From NCBI RefSeq assembly GCF_002155905.1, contig NZ_MUMF01000236.1:1-36832 (forward strand): a stretch of DNA of 36,832 bases, in the 5' to 3' direction. The notes under the pieces are model-generated. The model worked only from the letters and a program-made list of their open reading frames with translations, did not search any database and was not told where the DNA came from. The position numbers were made by a program, and so were the translations under genes. The stretch is from Streptomyces tricolor (GTDB lineage: Bacteria; Actinomycetota; Actinomycetes; Streptomycetales; Streptomycetaceae). Positions 1-8,151 of the stretch are shown here, one piece after another; the stretch's first letter is position 1; each line of letters starts with the position of its first letter.

Positions 1-38
1 CCCCGGTCACCCGCGGCGCGAAGGAGAGCGGCCGATGA
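1..38 (+). CDS. C-terminal end of an upstream gene (partial; possibly crtE)
   Basis: One frame is open from the window edge and reads [11 protein letters not shown] before a TGA at 36-38. That stop overlaps the crtI ATG (35-37) in the ATGA arrangement used by the rest of this operon. Streptomyces carotenoid operons commonly place the geranylgeranyl diphosphate synthase gene crtE directly before crtI, so crtE is the natural guess. Eleven residues cannot identify a family, so this rests on position and overlap only. Confidence 0.35.
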   Translation, partial: PVTRGAKESGR

Positions 39-1573
39 GGCGGACGCTGCCCGGACGCACCGACCACGTCGTGGTGGTGGGAGCCGGTCTCGCCGGGCTG
101 TCGGCCACCCTGCACCTGCTGGGCGCCGGACGTCGCGTCACCGTCGTCGAGCGGGATCCGGTGCCCGGCGGCCGGGCCGGACGCCTGGACCTGGGCGGCT
201 ACCGGATCGACACCGGTCCCACCGTGCTGACCATGCCCGACCTCGCCGAGGAGGCCTTCGCGGCCGTCGGCGACAGCCTGCACCGGCGGGTCGAACTGGT
301 CCCCCTGCACCCCGCCTACCGGGCCCGCTTCGCGGACGGCAGCACGCTCGACGTGCACACCGACGCCGACGCGATGACGGCGGAGGTGGAGCGGTTCGCC
401 GGCCCCGGCGAGGCGGCGGGCTACCGGCGGCTGCGCGACTGGCTGGAGCGGCTGCACCGGGCGCAGATGCGCCGCTTCATCGACGCGAACTTCGACTCCC
501 CGCTGAACCTCCTCAACAGCGACCTGGCCCGGCTGGCCGCGCTCGGCGGCTTCGGCCGGCTGGACGCACGGATCGGGCGGTTCCTCAGGGACGAACGGCT
601 GCGCCGCGTCTTCTCCTTCCAGGCGCTGTACGCGGGCGTGCCGCCGGCCCGCGCCCTGGCCGCGTACGCCGTCATCGCCTACATGGACACCGTCGCCGGC
701 GTCTACTTCCCGCGGGGCGGCATGCACGCCCTGCCCCGGGCCATGGCGGACGCCGCCGCCGACGCGGGCGCCGACCTGCGGTACGGGCAGCGGGTGACCC
801 GTCTGGAACGCTCCGGGGACCGGGTCACCGCCGTCGTCACGGACCAGGACCGCATCCCCTGCGACGCCGTCGTCCTCACCCCGGACCTGCCCGTCGCCTA
901 CCGGCTGCTGGGCCGCCGGCCCCGGCGCCCGCTGCGCCTGCGGCACGCGCCGTCCGCCGTGGTGCTGCACGCCGGAACCGACCGGACCTGGCCGCACCTG
1001 GCGCACCACACCCTCTCCTTCGGCGCGGCCTGGCGGACCACGTTCGACGAACTCACCCGCACCGGGCGGCTCATGAGCGATCCGTCGCTCCTCATCACCC
1101 GGCCCACCACCACCGACCCCGGGCTCGCTCCGCCGGGCCGCCATCTGCACTACATCCTCGCGCCCTGCCCCAACACCGACATCGGACCGGACGCCGCCGC
1201 GTGGGGCGACCTCGGCCCCCGCTACCGGGACACGCTGCTGCGGGAGCTGCAACGGCGCGGCCTGGACGGCATCGAGGCCGCCGTCCAGGAGGAGTGCCTC
1301 GTCACCCCCGCCACCTGGCAGGCCGCCGGCCATGCCGCGGGGACACCCTTCTCGGCCGCCCACACCCTTGCGCAGACAGGGCCGTTCCGGCCGCGGAACC
1401 TGGTCCGGGGCACCGAGAACGCCGTCCTCGCCGGCTGCGGCACCACACCGGGCGTCGGCGTGCCGACCGTGCTGGTGTCCGGCAAGCTCGCCGCCGCACG
1501 GATCACCGGCCCGCCTCCGGCACCCCCACTGCCGCGCGCCGCGGCGGCGTACGGGGAGGCGGCCGGCGTATGA
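35..1573 (+). CDS. crtI: Phytoene desaturase CrtI
   Basis: FAD-dependent desaturase that converts phytoene to lycopene by successive desaturations at the membrane. The 512-residue length is usual for CrtI. The N-terminus carries the dinucleotide-binding motif [12 protein letters not shown] (about residues 13-24) followed by the acidic end of the second strand, VVERD, and then GGRAGRL. The C-terminus has the family signature [20 protein letters not shown], which closes over the FAD. The ATG at 35 has AAGGAG at 21-26 and overlaps the stop of an upstream frame. The stop overlaps the crtB start (ATGA, 1570-1573), so translation is coupled. The family and its pathway partner crtB are clear; the exact number of desaturation steps cannot be read from sequence. 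Confidence 0.95.
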   Translation: MRRTLPGRTDHVVVVGAGLAGLSATLHLLGAGRRVTVVERDPVPGGRAGRLDLGGYRIDTGPTVLTMPDLAEEAFAAVGDSLHRRVELVPLHPAYRARFADGSTLDVHTDADAMTAEVERFAGPGEAAGYRRLRDWLERLHRAQMRRFIDANFDSPLNLLNSDLARLAALGGFGRLDARIGRFLRDERLRRVFSFQALYAGVPPARALAAYAVIAYMDTVAGVYFPRGGMHALPRAMADAAADAGADLRYGQRVTRLERSGDRVTAVVTDQDRIPCDAVVLTPDLPVAYRLLGRRPRRPLRLRHAPSAVVLHAGTDRTWPHLAHHTLSFGAAWRTTFDELTRTGRLMSDPSLLITRPTTTDPGLAPPGRHLHYILAPCPNTDIGPDAAAWGDLGPRYRDTLLRELQRRGLDGIEAAVQEECLVTPATWQAAGHAAGTPFSAAHTLAQTGPFRPRNLVRGTENAVLAGCGTTPGVGVPTVLVSGKLAAARITGPPPAPPLPRAAAAYGEAAGV

Positions 1574-2580
1574 CGGACCGTGAACTGGACGCGGCGGGGA
1601 TCGGCGACCCGGCGCTGCGCGCGGCCTACCGCCACTGCCGCGCCCTGAACGCGCGGCACGGGAAGACCTACTTCCTCGCCACCCGGCTGCTGCCGGTCGA
1701 GCGCAGACCCGCCGTGCACGCTCTGTACGGCTTCGCCCGCTGGGCCGACGACATCGTCGACTGCCTCGGTCCCGGCGCGGACACCGGGCGGCGGGCCGCG
1801 GCCCTGACGGGACTGCGGCGGAGCCTGGAGGAGGGGCTGCGGGACGGGCACAGCCACGAGCCGGTGGTCCTGGCACTCGCCGACACCGCACGCCGTTACG
1901 GGATCGAGCCCGCGCTCTTCCACGACTTCATGTCCGCGATGAGCGCCGACCTGACCGTGACCGACTACGCCGACTACGCCGCCCTGCGCGGCTACATGCA
2001 CGGCTCGGCCGCGGTGATCGGGCTGCAGATGCTGCCGGTCCTGGGCACGGTCGTACCGCGCGAGGAGGCCGCCCCGTACGCGGCCGAACTGGGCGTCGCC
2101 TTCCAGCTGAGCAACTTCCTCCGGGACGTGGGCGAGGACCTGGACCGGGGGCGGGTCTACCTGCCCGCCGATCTGCTGGCCGGCCACGGAGTGGACCGGG
2201 AACTGCTGCGGTGGAGCCGGGACACCGGCCGGCACGAGCCGCGGATCACGTCCGCGCTGCGCGAGTTCGAGGCGCTGACCCGCGGTGTCTACCGTCAGGC
2301 GCTGCCCGGCCTCGCCATGCTGGCGCCGGTGTCGCGCCCCTGTATCCGGACCGCGTTCCTGCTGTACCGCGGCATTCTCGACGCGGTCGCCCGGGACGGC
2401 TACTCCGTGCTGCACCGCCGCGCGGTGGTCCCGCGCCGGCGCCGCGCGGCGGTCGCCGCCGACGGTCTGGCGCGCGCGGTCGCCGCGCGGCTGCGGGCCG
2501 GGCGTTCCCCGGCGCCGTGTCCGCCGCACGCTCCGGCACCCGGCACACCGTGCCCGCCCGCCGCGAAGGAGGTCATGTGA
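1570..2580 (+). CDS. crtB: Phytoene synthase CrtB
   Basis: Squalene/phytoene synthase family enzyme that condenses two geranylgeranyl diphosphates to phytoene, the first committed carotenoid step. 336 residues. Both Mg2+-diphosphate binding aspartate motifs are present: WADDIVD (Asp60, Asp61, Asp64) and NFLRDVGED (about residues 182-190) followed by DRGRVYLP. The ATG at 1570 gives a normal N-terminus and overlaps the crtI stop by four bases; a much longer open frame exists upstream but runs through crtI and is not real. The 3' end carries the AAGGAGG ribosome site of the next gene, whose GTG overlaps this stop. The C-terminal 40 residues are Pro/Ala/Arg-rich and probably disordered. Confidence 0.95.
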   Translation: MTDRELDAAGIGDPALRAAYRHCRALNARHGKTYFLATRLLPVERRPAVHALYGFARWADDIVDCLGPGADTGRRAAALTGLRRSLEEGLRDGHSHEPVVLALADTARRYGIEPALFHDFMSAMSADLTVTDYADYAALRGYMHGSAAVIGLQMLPVLGTVVPREEAAPYAAELGVAFQLSNFLRDVGEDLDRGRVYLPADLLAGHGVDRELLRWSRDTGRHEPRITSALREFEALTRGVYRQALPGLAMLAPVSRPCIRTAFLLYRGILDAVARDGYSVLHRRAVVPRRRRAAVAADGLARAVAARLRAGRSPAPCPPHAPAPGTPCPPAAKEVM

Positions 2581-3671
2581 AACCCGTCCCGTCCGGCCGG
2601 CGCGGCCGTCTTCCGCTCTCGCTGCGCCGGCGCCCGGTGCCCTGGGAGCGGCAGCGGCCCACCTGGCGGGACGCCGGGCCCGCGGTGATCGCGCGGGCGC
2701 TGAAACGGGCCGAGGCCCGCCCGTCCGGCAACTGGTACGTGGTCGGCGCGTCGGGCGAGCTGCGGGCGGACCGTCCGCTCGCCCGGACCGTCGCGGGACA
2801 GGAGGTGGTCGTCTGGCGCGGCCCCGACGGCCGTCCGGCCGGCGGCCCGGGTGTCTGCCCCCACCTCGGCGCACCGTTGCGGGACAGTCCCGTCCGCTGC
2901 GGCACCCTGGTGTGCCACTGGCACGGACTGGCCCTGGACGGCACGCCGCACGCGGGCTGGGTTCCCCTGCCGGTGCACGACGACGGCGTCCTGCTGTGGG
3001 TACGGCTGGACGAGCTGGGCGGTGAGGCGCCGCTGGACGCACCGGTCGTCGCGCGGCGGCCCGAGCGGGCGACGGCGCTGACAGCCGTCTACTCCGGCAC
3101 GGGAGTCTGCGAGGTCGAGGACATCGTGGCCAACCGCCTCGACCCGTGGCACGGGGCGTGGTTCCATCCGCACGCGTTCGCCGACCTCACCGTGGTCGGC
3201 TCACCCGACGGCGCGGACGGGCCACCCGGCACCGTGGCCGGCTCGTCCGGCATCGCGGTCGGCTCATCCGACACCGTGGCCGGGGCATCCGGCATCCGCG
3301 GCACCGAGGACGCCTTCACCGTGGACGTCTCCTTCAAAGTGGCGGGGCGCCTGGTGGTCCCGGTGCGGGCCGTGTTCACGGCTCCCGAACCGCGCACGGT
3401 CGTCATGCGCATCACCGAGGGGGAGGGCGCGGGTTCGGTCGTCGAGACCCACGCCACACCCCTCGGCCCGGACGAGCTGGGCCGGCCGCGGACCGCGGTG
3501 ACCGAAGCCGTGCTGGCCGTGTCCGACCGGCCGGGCTTCGCGGTCGTCCGCCGGGCGGCACCCCTGCTGCGGCCCCTCGTCCGCGCGGCCGCGGGCCGCC
3601 TGTGGCGGGACGACCTCGCCTACGCCGAGCGGCGCTGGCACCTGCGCTCCACGGGACGGTTCCCCGGCTGA
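2577..3671 (+). CDS. Rieske-type oxygenase, DUF5914 family, in carotenoid operon
   Basis: 364-residue protein starting at GTG 2577, with a perfect AAGGAGG five bases earlier and a GTGA overlap with crtB. It has a Rieske [2Fe-2S] site, C94-P-H96 and C113-H-W-H116. A second motif, N186-x2-D189-x2-H192-x4-H197 ([12 protein letters not shown]), matches the mononuclear non-heme iron facial triad of Rieske oxygenases. Seeing both centres argues for a catalytic oxygenase rather than an electron-transfer ferredoxin. Operon position implies a carotenoid substrate (hydroxylation, ketolation or ring oxidation), but this is inference. Residues about 205-242 are a Gly/Ser/Val low-complexity insert encoded by 21-base repeats. 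No reductase or ferredoxin partner lies in the visible operon. A small gap then separates it from a convergent gene. Confidence 0.85.
   Translation: MKPVPSGRRGRLPLSLRRRPVPWERQRPTWRDAGPAVIARALKRAEARPSGNWYVVGASGELRADRPLARTVAGQEVVVWRGPDGRPAGGPGVCPHLGAPLRDSPVRCGTLVCHWHGLALDGTPHAGWVPLPVHDDGVLLWVRLDELGGEAPLDAPVVARRPERATALTAVYSGTGVCEVEDIVANRLDPWHGAWFHPHAFADLTVVGSPDGADGPPGTVAGSSGIAVGSSDTVAGASGIRGTEDAFTVDVSFKVAGRLVVPVRAVFTAPEPRTVVMRITEGEGAGSVVETHATPLGPDELGRPRTAVTEAVLAVSDRPGFAVVRRAAPLLRPLVRAAAGRLWRDDLAYAERRWHLRSTGRFPG
3189..3293 (+). repeat. In-frame 21-bp imperfect tandem repeat inside the Rieske gene
   Basis: Five consecutive 21-base units (3189, 3210, 3231, 3252, 3273) occur in phase. Units 1, 3, 4 and 5 are clearly similar (ACCGTGGCCGGCTCGTCCGGC-like); unit 2 is diverged. 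They encode heptads such as [14 protein letters not shown] and TVAGASG. The unit length is a multiple of three, so gain or loss of units keeps the frame. Confidence 0.75.
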
Positions 3672-3719
3672 TCCCGCGCGTCGGCCGCCCGGCGCGCCGG
3701 CCTCCGCGGCGTCGGCCAA

Positions 3720-3734
3720 GAGGCAACGTGCCTC
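3720..3734. terminator. Small hairpin between convergent genes
   Basis: GAGGCA-ACG-TGCCTC forms a six-base-pair stem with a three-base loop, in the 91-base gap between the Rieske gene (plus, stop 3671) and nrfD-like gene (minus, stop 3763). It could act as a weak bidirectional terminator. There is no T-run. Confidence 0.35.
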
Positions 3735-3762
3735 ACAGCCGACCTGATCCGAACGACAGGCC

Positions 3763-4776
3763 CTACCCGCCCCGCGCCGCCAGGCGCTCCCGCTGCGGGA
3801 CGACGGTGTACGCGGGGTCCTCGGCGGAGGCCACCCCGGCGTGGAACACGCCGAACCGCAGCGCCGCCGAGCCGGTGAGCAGCGCGGTACCGGCCGCCAT
3901 GGCGAGGCGCCGGTCCCGCCCGCGGCACAGCGCGAGCACCGCACCGCCCGCCGTGAGCAGTTCCGCGGCGCGCACCAGCACCCGCGCCCGCCCTTGCCCG
4001 AAGGGCTCGGCGGCCAAGCCCATGCGCCGCCGCATCGCCCGGAAGGCACCCAGTTCCAGGGCGGCCCCGAGCACCGCCAGCCGGCGGGCCGGCCCCGCCT
4101 GGACGACCGGGACGGCGGCCAGCGCAAGGCCGGCCGCCGCCGTGGCGGCCGAGCCCGCGAAGACGAACGGCAGCTCACGGTAGCCCTCGTGCCACGCGGG
4201 CACCGCCGTGTCCGACAGCAGCACCGCCGTGTACGTCGCCACGGCCGGGCCGAGGACGGCGGCGGCCACCGTGGCGGCCGAGCCCAGCAGCCGGTACCGG
4301 CCCGCCACCTCGGTGGCCGCCGCCGTCAGCGTCAGCGGCGCGTACCCTGCGAGCAGCCACGAGCCCACGCTCATCGGGGAGGTCGGCTTGATCACCCGGA
4401 GCATGTTCAGGAACCGGGCCGGCCGGCCCAGGTCGTGCACCAGCGCCGCCAGCGACAGCGAGACCGCCCCGGCCGCGCCCAGCTTCGCCGGTGCCGCGAG
4501 CCCCGGCCGGCCGGTCAGCTGTCCCCCGGCCGCGAGCAGTGAGGACGCCCCGGCCAGCCCGCCGAGGTACAGATACCCGGCGATGTCCAGCGGCTTCCAC
4601 GGCGGCTTGGTGAGCACGGGGGTGCCGTAGTACGACGCGAACTCGGCGTCCGGCACCACCGGCCGCTCGCCCCGGCCGTGCCCGCGCCTGCGGCGGCCCG
4701 CGTGCGCGCCGGGCACCGCCTCCCGGCCGGGCCGCGCGCCCCGCACGCCGTCCCGGGTGACGTCCGACCCGCTCAT
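3763..4776 (-). CDS. NrfD/PsrC-type membrane subunit (formate dehydrogenase-like, quinone-reactive)
   Basis: 337-residue polytopic membrane protein of the NrfD/polysulfide reductase family, the subunit that passes electrons between a four-cluster ferredoxin partner and the quinone pool. After a basic, disordered N-terminus of about 45 residues comes FASYYGTPVLTKPPWKPLDI, typical of actinobacterial members, then about eight or nine hydrophobic helices. The conserved HDLGRPARFLNMLRV loop and PMSVGSW are present. The ATG at 4776 is preferred over the GTG at 4779 because GAGGAGG lies five bases before it. The start shares its bases with the stop of a 30-codon micro-ORF (TGATG). The ferredoxin subunit is immediately upstream; no molybdopterin catalytic subunit is adjacent. 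Confidence 0.88.
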   Translation of the reverse strand: MSGSDVTRDGVRGARPGREAVPGAHAGRRRRGHGRGERPVVPDAEFASYYGTPVLTKPPWKPLDIAGYLYLGGLAGASSLLAAGGQLTGRPGLAAPAKLGAAGAVSLSLAALVHDLGRPARFLNMLRVIKPTSPMSVGSWLLAGYAPLTLTAAATEVAGRYRLLGSAATVAAAVLGPAVATYTAVLLSDTAVPAWHEGYRELPFVFAGSAATAAAGLALAAVPVVQAGPARRLAVLGAALELGAFRAMRRRMGLAAEPFGQGRARVLVRAAELLTAGGAVLALCRGRDRRLAMAAGTALLTGSAALRFGVFHAGVASAEDPAYTVVPQRERLAARGG

Positions 4777-4868
4777 CACGGCCTCCTCACGCGGGCGCTG
4801 ACGCTCCTGGCGGCCTCCGCGCGGACCACGCGGGTCGTCGCCGCCTTCCGGCGGGCCTCGCCGGTCAT
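4776..4868 (-). CDS. Candidate translationally coupled 30-residue basic micro-ORF
   Basis: An ATG at 4868 overlaps the stop of the ferredoxin gene (ATGA), and the TGA at 4778-4776 overlaps the ATG of the NrfD gene (TGATG). GGAGG sits five bases before the ATG. The predicted peptide starts MTGEARRKAATTRVV and is strongly basic and arginine-rich, with no membrane segment. Perfect stop-start overlaps at both ends plus a good ribosome site support translation. It may serve as a coupling device or may be a decayed remnant; no family is recognised. Confidence 0.4.
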   Translation of the reverse strand: MTGEARRKAATTRVVRAEAARSVSARVRRP

Positions 4869-5806
4869 CGCCGCCTCCGCGCGAAACTGCCGGCCGCGAG
4901 CGCGGTCAGCGAGACGGCGGCCAGCGCCGCCTGCCGCCACATGGCGGGCAGGTCCCGGGTGGTGACCACCGGGTCCGGGGGCAGGCCGTACACCTCGGGC
5001 TCGTCCAGCAGCAGGAAGAACGCGCCGGCGCCGCCGACCCCGTCGTCCGGGCTCTCGCCGTAGAGGCGGGCGTCGGTCGCGCCGGCCGCGTGCAGCTGCG
5101 CCACCCGGGCCCGTGCCCGTTCCCGCAGCTCCTCCAGCGGGCCGAACTGGATGGAGTCCGTCGGGCAGGACGTGGCGCAGGCGGGCTCCAGGCCGACGCC
5201 GAGCCGGTCGTAGCACAGGGTGCACTTCCACACCCGGCCGTCGTCCTCGCGTCGGTCGATGACGCCGTACGGGCAGGCGGGCACGCAGTAGCCGCAGCCG
5301 TTGCAGATGTCCTCCTGGACGACGACGGTGCCGAACTCGGTGCGGAACAGCGAGCCCGTGGGGCACACGTCCAGGCAGGCCGCGTGGGTGCAGTGCTTGC
5401 ACACGTCGGAGGCCATCAGCCAGCGCAGTCCGGTCCCGCCGTCGGGGGAGGCCGGGGAGATCCGCGCGGCGGCGGTGAAGACGTCCACGTCGCCGGCGTC
5501 GTCCTGGGCGGCCGACGGCTCCGGCCCGCCGAACGGCCCCCGTTGCTCCACGAACGCCACGTGCCGCCAGGCGTCGGCGCCGAGGCCGCGCGTGTTGTCG
5601 TACGACATGCCGGTCAGCGCCAGACCGTCCGCCGGGATCGCGTTCCACTCCTTGCAGGCCACCTCGCAGGCCTTGCAGCCGATGCACACGGACGTGTCGG
5701 TGAAGAAGCCCACCCGTGGCGGTGCGTCCGGGTAGCCGGAGGCACCGGCGACGTCCGGCTGCGGACCGTACAGCGCGTTGCCGCGGTCCTCGGCGCCGTC
5801 ACCCAT
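4865..5806 (-). CDS. Four-cluster ferredoxin subunit of formate dehydrogenase-like enzyme (FdhB/HybA type)
   Basis: 313-residue iron-sulfur subunit that wires electrons from a molybdopterin catalytic subunit to a membrane quinone reductase. Four cysteine sets are visible: C41-I-G-C44-K-A-C47-E-V-A-C51, then CKHCTHAACLDVCP, CNGCGYCVPACP, and CTLCYDR...CATSCP, consistent with four [4Fe-4S] clusters. The N-terminal GYPDAPPRVGFFTDTSVCIG resembles actinobacterial FdhB proteins. A C-terminal hydrophobic helix (MWRQAALAAVSLTALAAGSF) ending in arginines is the usual membrane anchor. ATG 5806 is chosen because GAGGAGG lies five bases upstream; in-frame ATGs at 5824 and 5923 have weaker sites. The catalytic subunit, normally the upstream neighbour, is absent: an unrelated ATPase gene lies there. 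Confidence 0.88.
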   Translation of the reverse strand: MGDGAEDRGNALYGPQPDVAGASGYPDAPPRVGFFTDTSVCIGCKACEVACKEWNAIPADGLALTGMSYDNTRGLGADAWRHVAFVEQRGPFGGPEPSAAQDDAGDVDVFTAAARISPASPDGGTGLRWLMASDVCKHCTHAACLDVCPTGSLFRTEFGTVVVQEDICNGCGYCVPACPYGVIDRREDDGRVWKCTLCYDRLGVGLEPACATSCPTDSIQFGPLEELRERARARVAQLHAAGATDARLYGESPDDGVGGAGAFFLLLDEPEVYGLPPDPVVTTRDLPAMWRQAALAAVSLTALAAGSFARRRR

Positions 5807-6032
5807 GCCGTCCTCCTCGCCCATGACCGCCCGCCCGCGGCTGCTGCCGGGACCACCACCGCGCGCACGCTCATCGTCGGTGTTCGGTCCCGCACGCTCA
5901 GTGCTCTGCTCCGAGCCTGGCACGAGTGCTCCCGCTCCGCGCGCCCGAGAGGGTCCGGCCGCTTCGTACGGCTGACGGGGCGGGCCGCTCCCGGCTCACC
6001 GGGTGCGGGGCGGAGCCGCCCGGCCGGACGGT

Positions 6033-6482
6033 TCAGTCGGCCGCCGCGGGGCCGAGCGGCACGGTGGCCGAGACCCGCTTGCCCCGGGACAGCCAGGTCA
6101 CCTCCAGCCCCCGGGAGAGCATCGCCACGAGATGCAGGCCGTGGCCGCCGACCCGCCGGGGGTCGGGAGGATGCCGCCGGGGCGGCTCCGGGGAGGTGTC
6201 CGTCACGGTGACGCGCAGCGCGCTCGCGCCGGGCAGCAGCTCCAGGCGCAGGGCGCACGGGCCGGGCGCGTGCTGGGCCGCGTTGGTGACGAGTTCGCTG
6301 ACGACGATCTGGGCATCCTGCACCGGCCGCCGCCCGAGCGCCGGCCGGACCCGCGCCAGCAGGGCGGCAACGGCGTCTCTGGCCTCGGCGATGCTGGATA
6401 CACCGGTGCCCCAGGTGCGGCTGTAGCGCAGGGGCGCCGGGCGGTCCTGCGTCGTCGCGTGGGTCCTGAGCGGGATGTCCAT
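6033..6482 (-). CDS. ATP-binding anti-sigma-type regulator (HATPase, RsbW/SpoIIAB-like)
   Basis: 149-residue single-domain histidine-kinase-like ATPase of the large Streptomyces family that binds sigma factors or anti-anti-sigma factors. The N-box is VVSELVTNAAQHAP and the later glycine box is RRVGGHGLHLVAMLS; there is no sensor, HisKA or transmembrane region. An upstream in-frame extension exists but crosses the strong hairpin at 6627-6676, so ATG 6482 (MDIPLRTHATTQ) is the sensible start even though its ribosome site (AAGG just before ATG) is poor. It is a lone gene, without an adjacent STAS partner or sigma factor, so its target cannot be named. Confidence 0.85.
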   Translation of the reverse strand: MDIPLRTHATTQDRPAPLRYSRTWGTGVSSIAEARDAVAALLARVRPALGRRPVQDAQIVVSELVTNAAQHAPGPCALRLELLPGASALRVTVTDTSPEPPRRHPPDPRRVGGHGLHLVAMLSRGLEVTWLSRGKRVSATVPLGPAAAD

Positions 6483-6626
6483 ACCTTGTTTGCCCTTTTC
6501 CTCTGGGGTCAGGGGCCCTTCCTGTGCACAGGGGGGTCGTGCCGTCCCTGCTCGGTTACCCCCGGTTCCGGCAGTCAAGGGGACGTCCGCGAGGAATCCT
6601 CCGGATGCGCGCCGGGGGGTCACACA

Positions 6627-6676
6627 GCGGAACGGGTCCGGAGATCGGCTTCCGCTGATCTCCGGACCCGTTCCGC
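6627..6676. terminator. Perfect 20-bp stem hairpin
   Basis: GCGGAACGGGTCCGGAGATC (6627-6646) is followed by a ten-base loop and its exact reverse complement at 6657-6676. On the minus strand it begins 24 bases after the csbD stop, the position of an intrinsic terminator. No U-tract follows, as is common in high-GC actinobacteria. It would insulate the ATPase gene from csbD read-through. Confidence 0.8.
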
Positions 6677-6699
6677 AGCCGAATCGGCGCGTGCACGCC

Positions 6700-6873
6700 T
6701 CAGTGCTTGAAGACGTCCTTGATCTTCTCCTTGGCCTGCCGGGCATCCCCGCGGGCGCCCTTCATGCGGCCCTCGTCCTCCATGCGCTCGTTACCGAGGG
6801 CGCGGCCCGCGGCCTCCTTGAGCTCGCCCTTGGCCTGCTCCGTCTTGGCCTTCGCCTTCTTGTTGCCGGCCAT
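6700..6873 (-). CDS. CsbD family stress protein
   Basis: A 57-residue highly charged protein beginning MAGNKKAKAKTEQAKGELKE and ending KEKIKDVFKH, the pattern of CsbD-like proteins: EQAKGELKEAAGRALGNE, a repeated GRMKGARGDARQAKEKIKD unit and no hydrophobic core. CsbD proteins are general-stress proteins (sigma-B regulon in Bacillus) of unknown mechanism. The ATG at 6873 has a modest TGAGGAT ribosome site. A 20-bp hairpin follows the stop. The neighbouring anti-sigma-like ATPase fits a stress-response setting, but the two are separated by the hairpin and need not be co-transcribed. Confidence 0.85.
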   Translation of the reverse strand: MAGNKKAKAKTEQAKGELKEAAGRALGNERMEDEGRMKGARGDARQAKEKIKDVFKH

Positions 6874-7425
6874 CGCGGCTCACATCCTCAGATCGACGTG
6901 GTCTGCGGTCGACATCCGGATTGCCGCTCCACCGGAGTCCAAACCGATCCGCGTCCGACGGCCCCTCCTGGCGAACGCAACACGTCCGTCACCGCCACCG
7001 CCCCTGCCTCGAAGCGCTCCCCTGGCCAGCATCAGCGGGCCCGCCCACGGCCACGCCGTCGACGAAGCCGTCACCTGGCTTCTCGACCCCAGTACACCGA
7101 CGGCTTACGGGGCAGGTGGCACCGCACTGTCGATGAGACAGCGCACGCCGTACACGCCCGCCCGTTCCGGCGAGTGCCCTCGACGATGCGGTCGGTGTGC
7201 AGGGCACCGGCGGTCAGGCCGAACTCGGTCGGGGCCCCGCCGACAGCGAAACACGCGAACTCACCGAGCGCGACGAGGGCCTCGCCGCCGCACGCGCCGT
7301 GAACCGGGACTTGATGGCTCAACTGAGCCGATGACGGGGGGTGCCGGACTACGCCGGAGACCTGCCTTCTGCCAGCGGCAGAACACCGGCCCGACCGGGC
7401 TCGACGATCACTACAGTCCAGGCTC
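6874..7425. other. 552-bp gap with degenerate sequence; possible coiled-coil gene remnant at 7140-7334
   Basis: No intact gene is supported. A plus-strand frame open from 7137 to the TGA at 7332-7334 ends in SETRELTERDEGLAAARAVN then RDLMAQLSR, an amphipathic coiled-coil tail with natural codon use, but it has no start or upstream domain. It looks like the 3' end of a lost gene, similar in style to the coiled-coil tails of recombinase-associated DUF6262 proteins (weak recollection). The final 14 bases carry the promoter of the next gene. Confidence 0.35.
7412..7417 (+). promoter_or_regulatory. -10-like hexamer for a leaderless hydrolase transcript
   Basis: TACAGT (TAnnnT pattern) lies eight bases before the ATG at 7426, and no Shine-Dalgarno sequence is present. 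Transcription would begin at or next to the start codon. Confidence 0.4.
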
Positions 7426-8151
7426 ATGACGACGGTGACAACACGCACGATCGAATACAGCGCCGACGGCCTGACGATGATCGGGCACCTCGCGCTCCCG
7501 GCCGGTGACGACCGCCGGCCCGCGGTCCTGGTCGGGCCCGAGGGGATGGGGCTCAGCGACGTCGAGCGCCGCCGGGCCGATGCGCTCGCCGAGCTGGGAT
7601 ACGTGGCCCTGGCCTTCGACCTCCACGGCGGACGCTATCTGGGCGACCCCGAGGAGATGCTGGCCCGTTGCCTGCCCCTGCTCGCCGATCCCGACCGGAT
7701 GCGAGGCATCGGCCACGCGGCGCTCGACGTGCTCCGCGCCGAGCCGCGGACCGACCCCGACCGGATCGCCGCGGTCGGCTACGGCACCGGGGGCGCCATC
7801 GCGCTGGAACTCGGGCGCGACGGCGCCGACCTGCGCGCGATCGGGACAGTCAACGGACTGACCACGGGCCGGCCGGGCGAGACGGCGCGTATCCACTGCC
7901 CGGTGTGGGCCGGCGTCGGGTCGGAAGACCCGATCATGCCGCCCGCGCAACGGAACGCGTTCACCGCCGAGATGCAGGCTGCGGGCGTCGACTGGCGCCT
8001 CACGGTCTACGGCGGTGCCTTGCACGCCTTCCATCACCCGACGGTCGACCACCCCACGGTCCCCGGCGTCGGCTACCACTCGCAGCATGCGCAGCGAGCC
8101 TGGCGTGACGTCGTCGACCTGCTCGCCGAGTGCCTGCCCATAACGGAGTGA
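7426..8151 (+). CDS. Dienelactone hydrolase-like alpha/beta hydrolase lacking the usual nucleophile
   Basis: 241-residue cytoplasmic protein of the dienelactone hydrolase family. The fold markers are clear: PAVLVGPEGMGLSD, LGYVALAFDLHG, the elbow at residues 118-123, GSEDPIMPP with the acid Asp168, and the catalytic-type His200 in GGALHAFHHP. The elbow reads G-Y-G-T-G-G where the family has G-Y-C-x-G-G, so the nucleophilic Cys (or Ser) is replaced by Gly120. It may be inactive, use Thr121, or belong to a divergent subfamily with another function. The start at 7426 appears leaderless. No operon partner. Confidence 0.85.
   Translation: MTTVTTRTIEYSADGLTMIGHLALPAGDDRRPAVLVGPEGMGLSDVERRRADALAELGYVALAFDLHGGRYLGDPEEMLARCLPLLADPDRMRGIGHAALDVLRAEPRTDPDRIAAVGYGTGGAIALELGRDGADLRAIGTVNGLTTGRPGETARIHCPVWAGVGSEDPIMPPAQRNAFTAEMQAAGVDWRLTVYGGALHAFHHPTVDHPTVPGVGYHSQHAQRAWRDVVDLLAECLPITE

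Noticed and set aside
1222..3042. 606-codon minus-strand open frame opposite crtI/crtB
   Set aside because: Its composition (Arg/Pro/Gly-rich, no domain) is what the reverse frame of high-GC genes produces; crtI, crtB and the Rieske gene on the plus strand have full family motifs.
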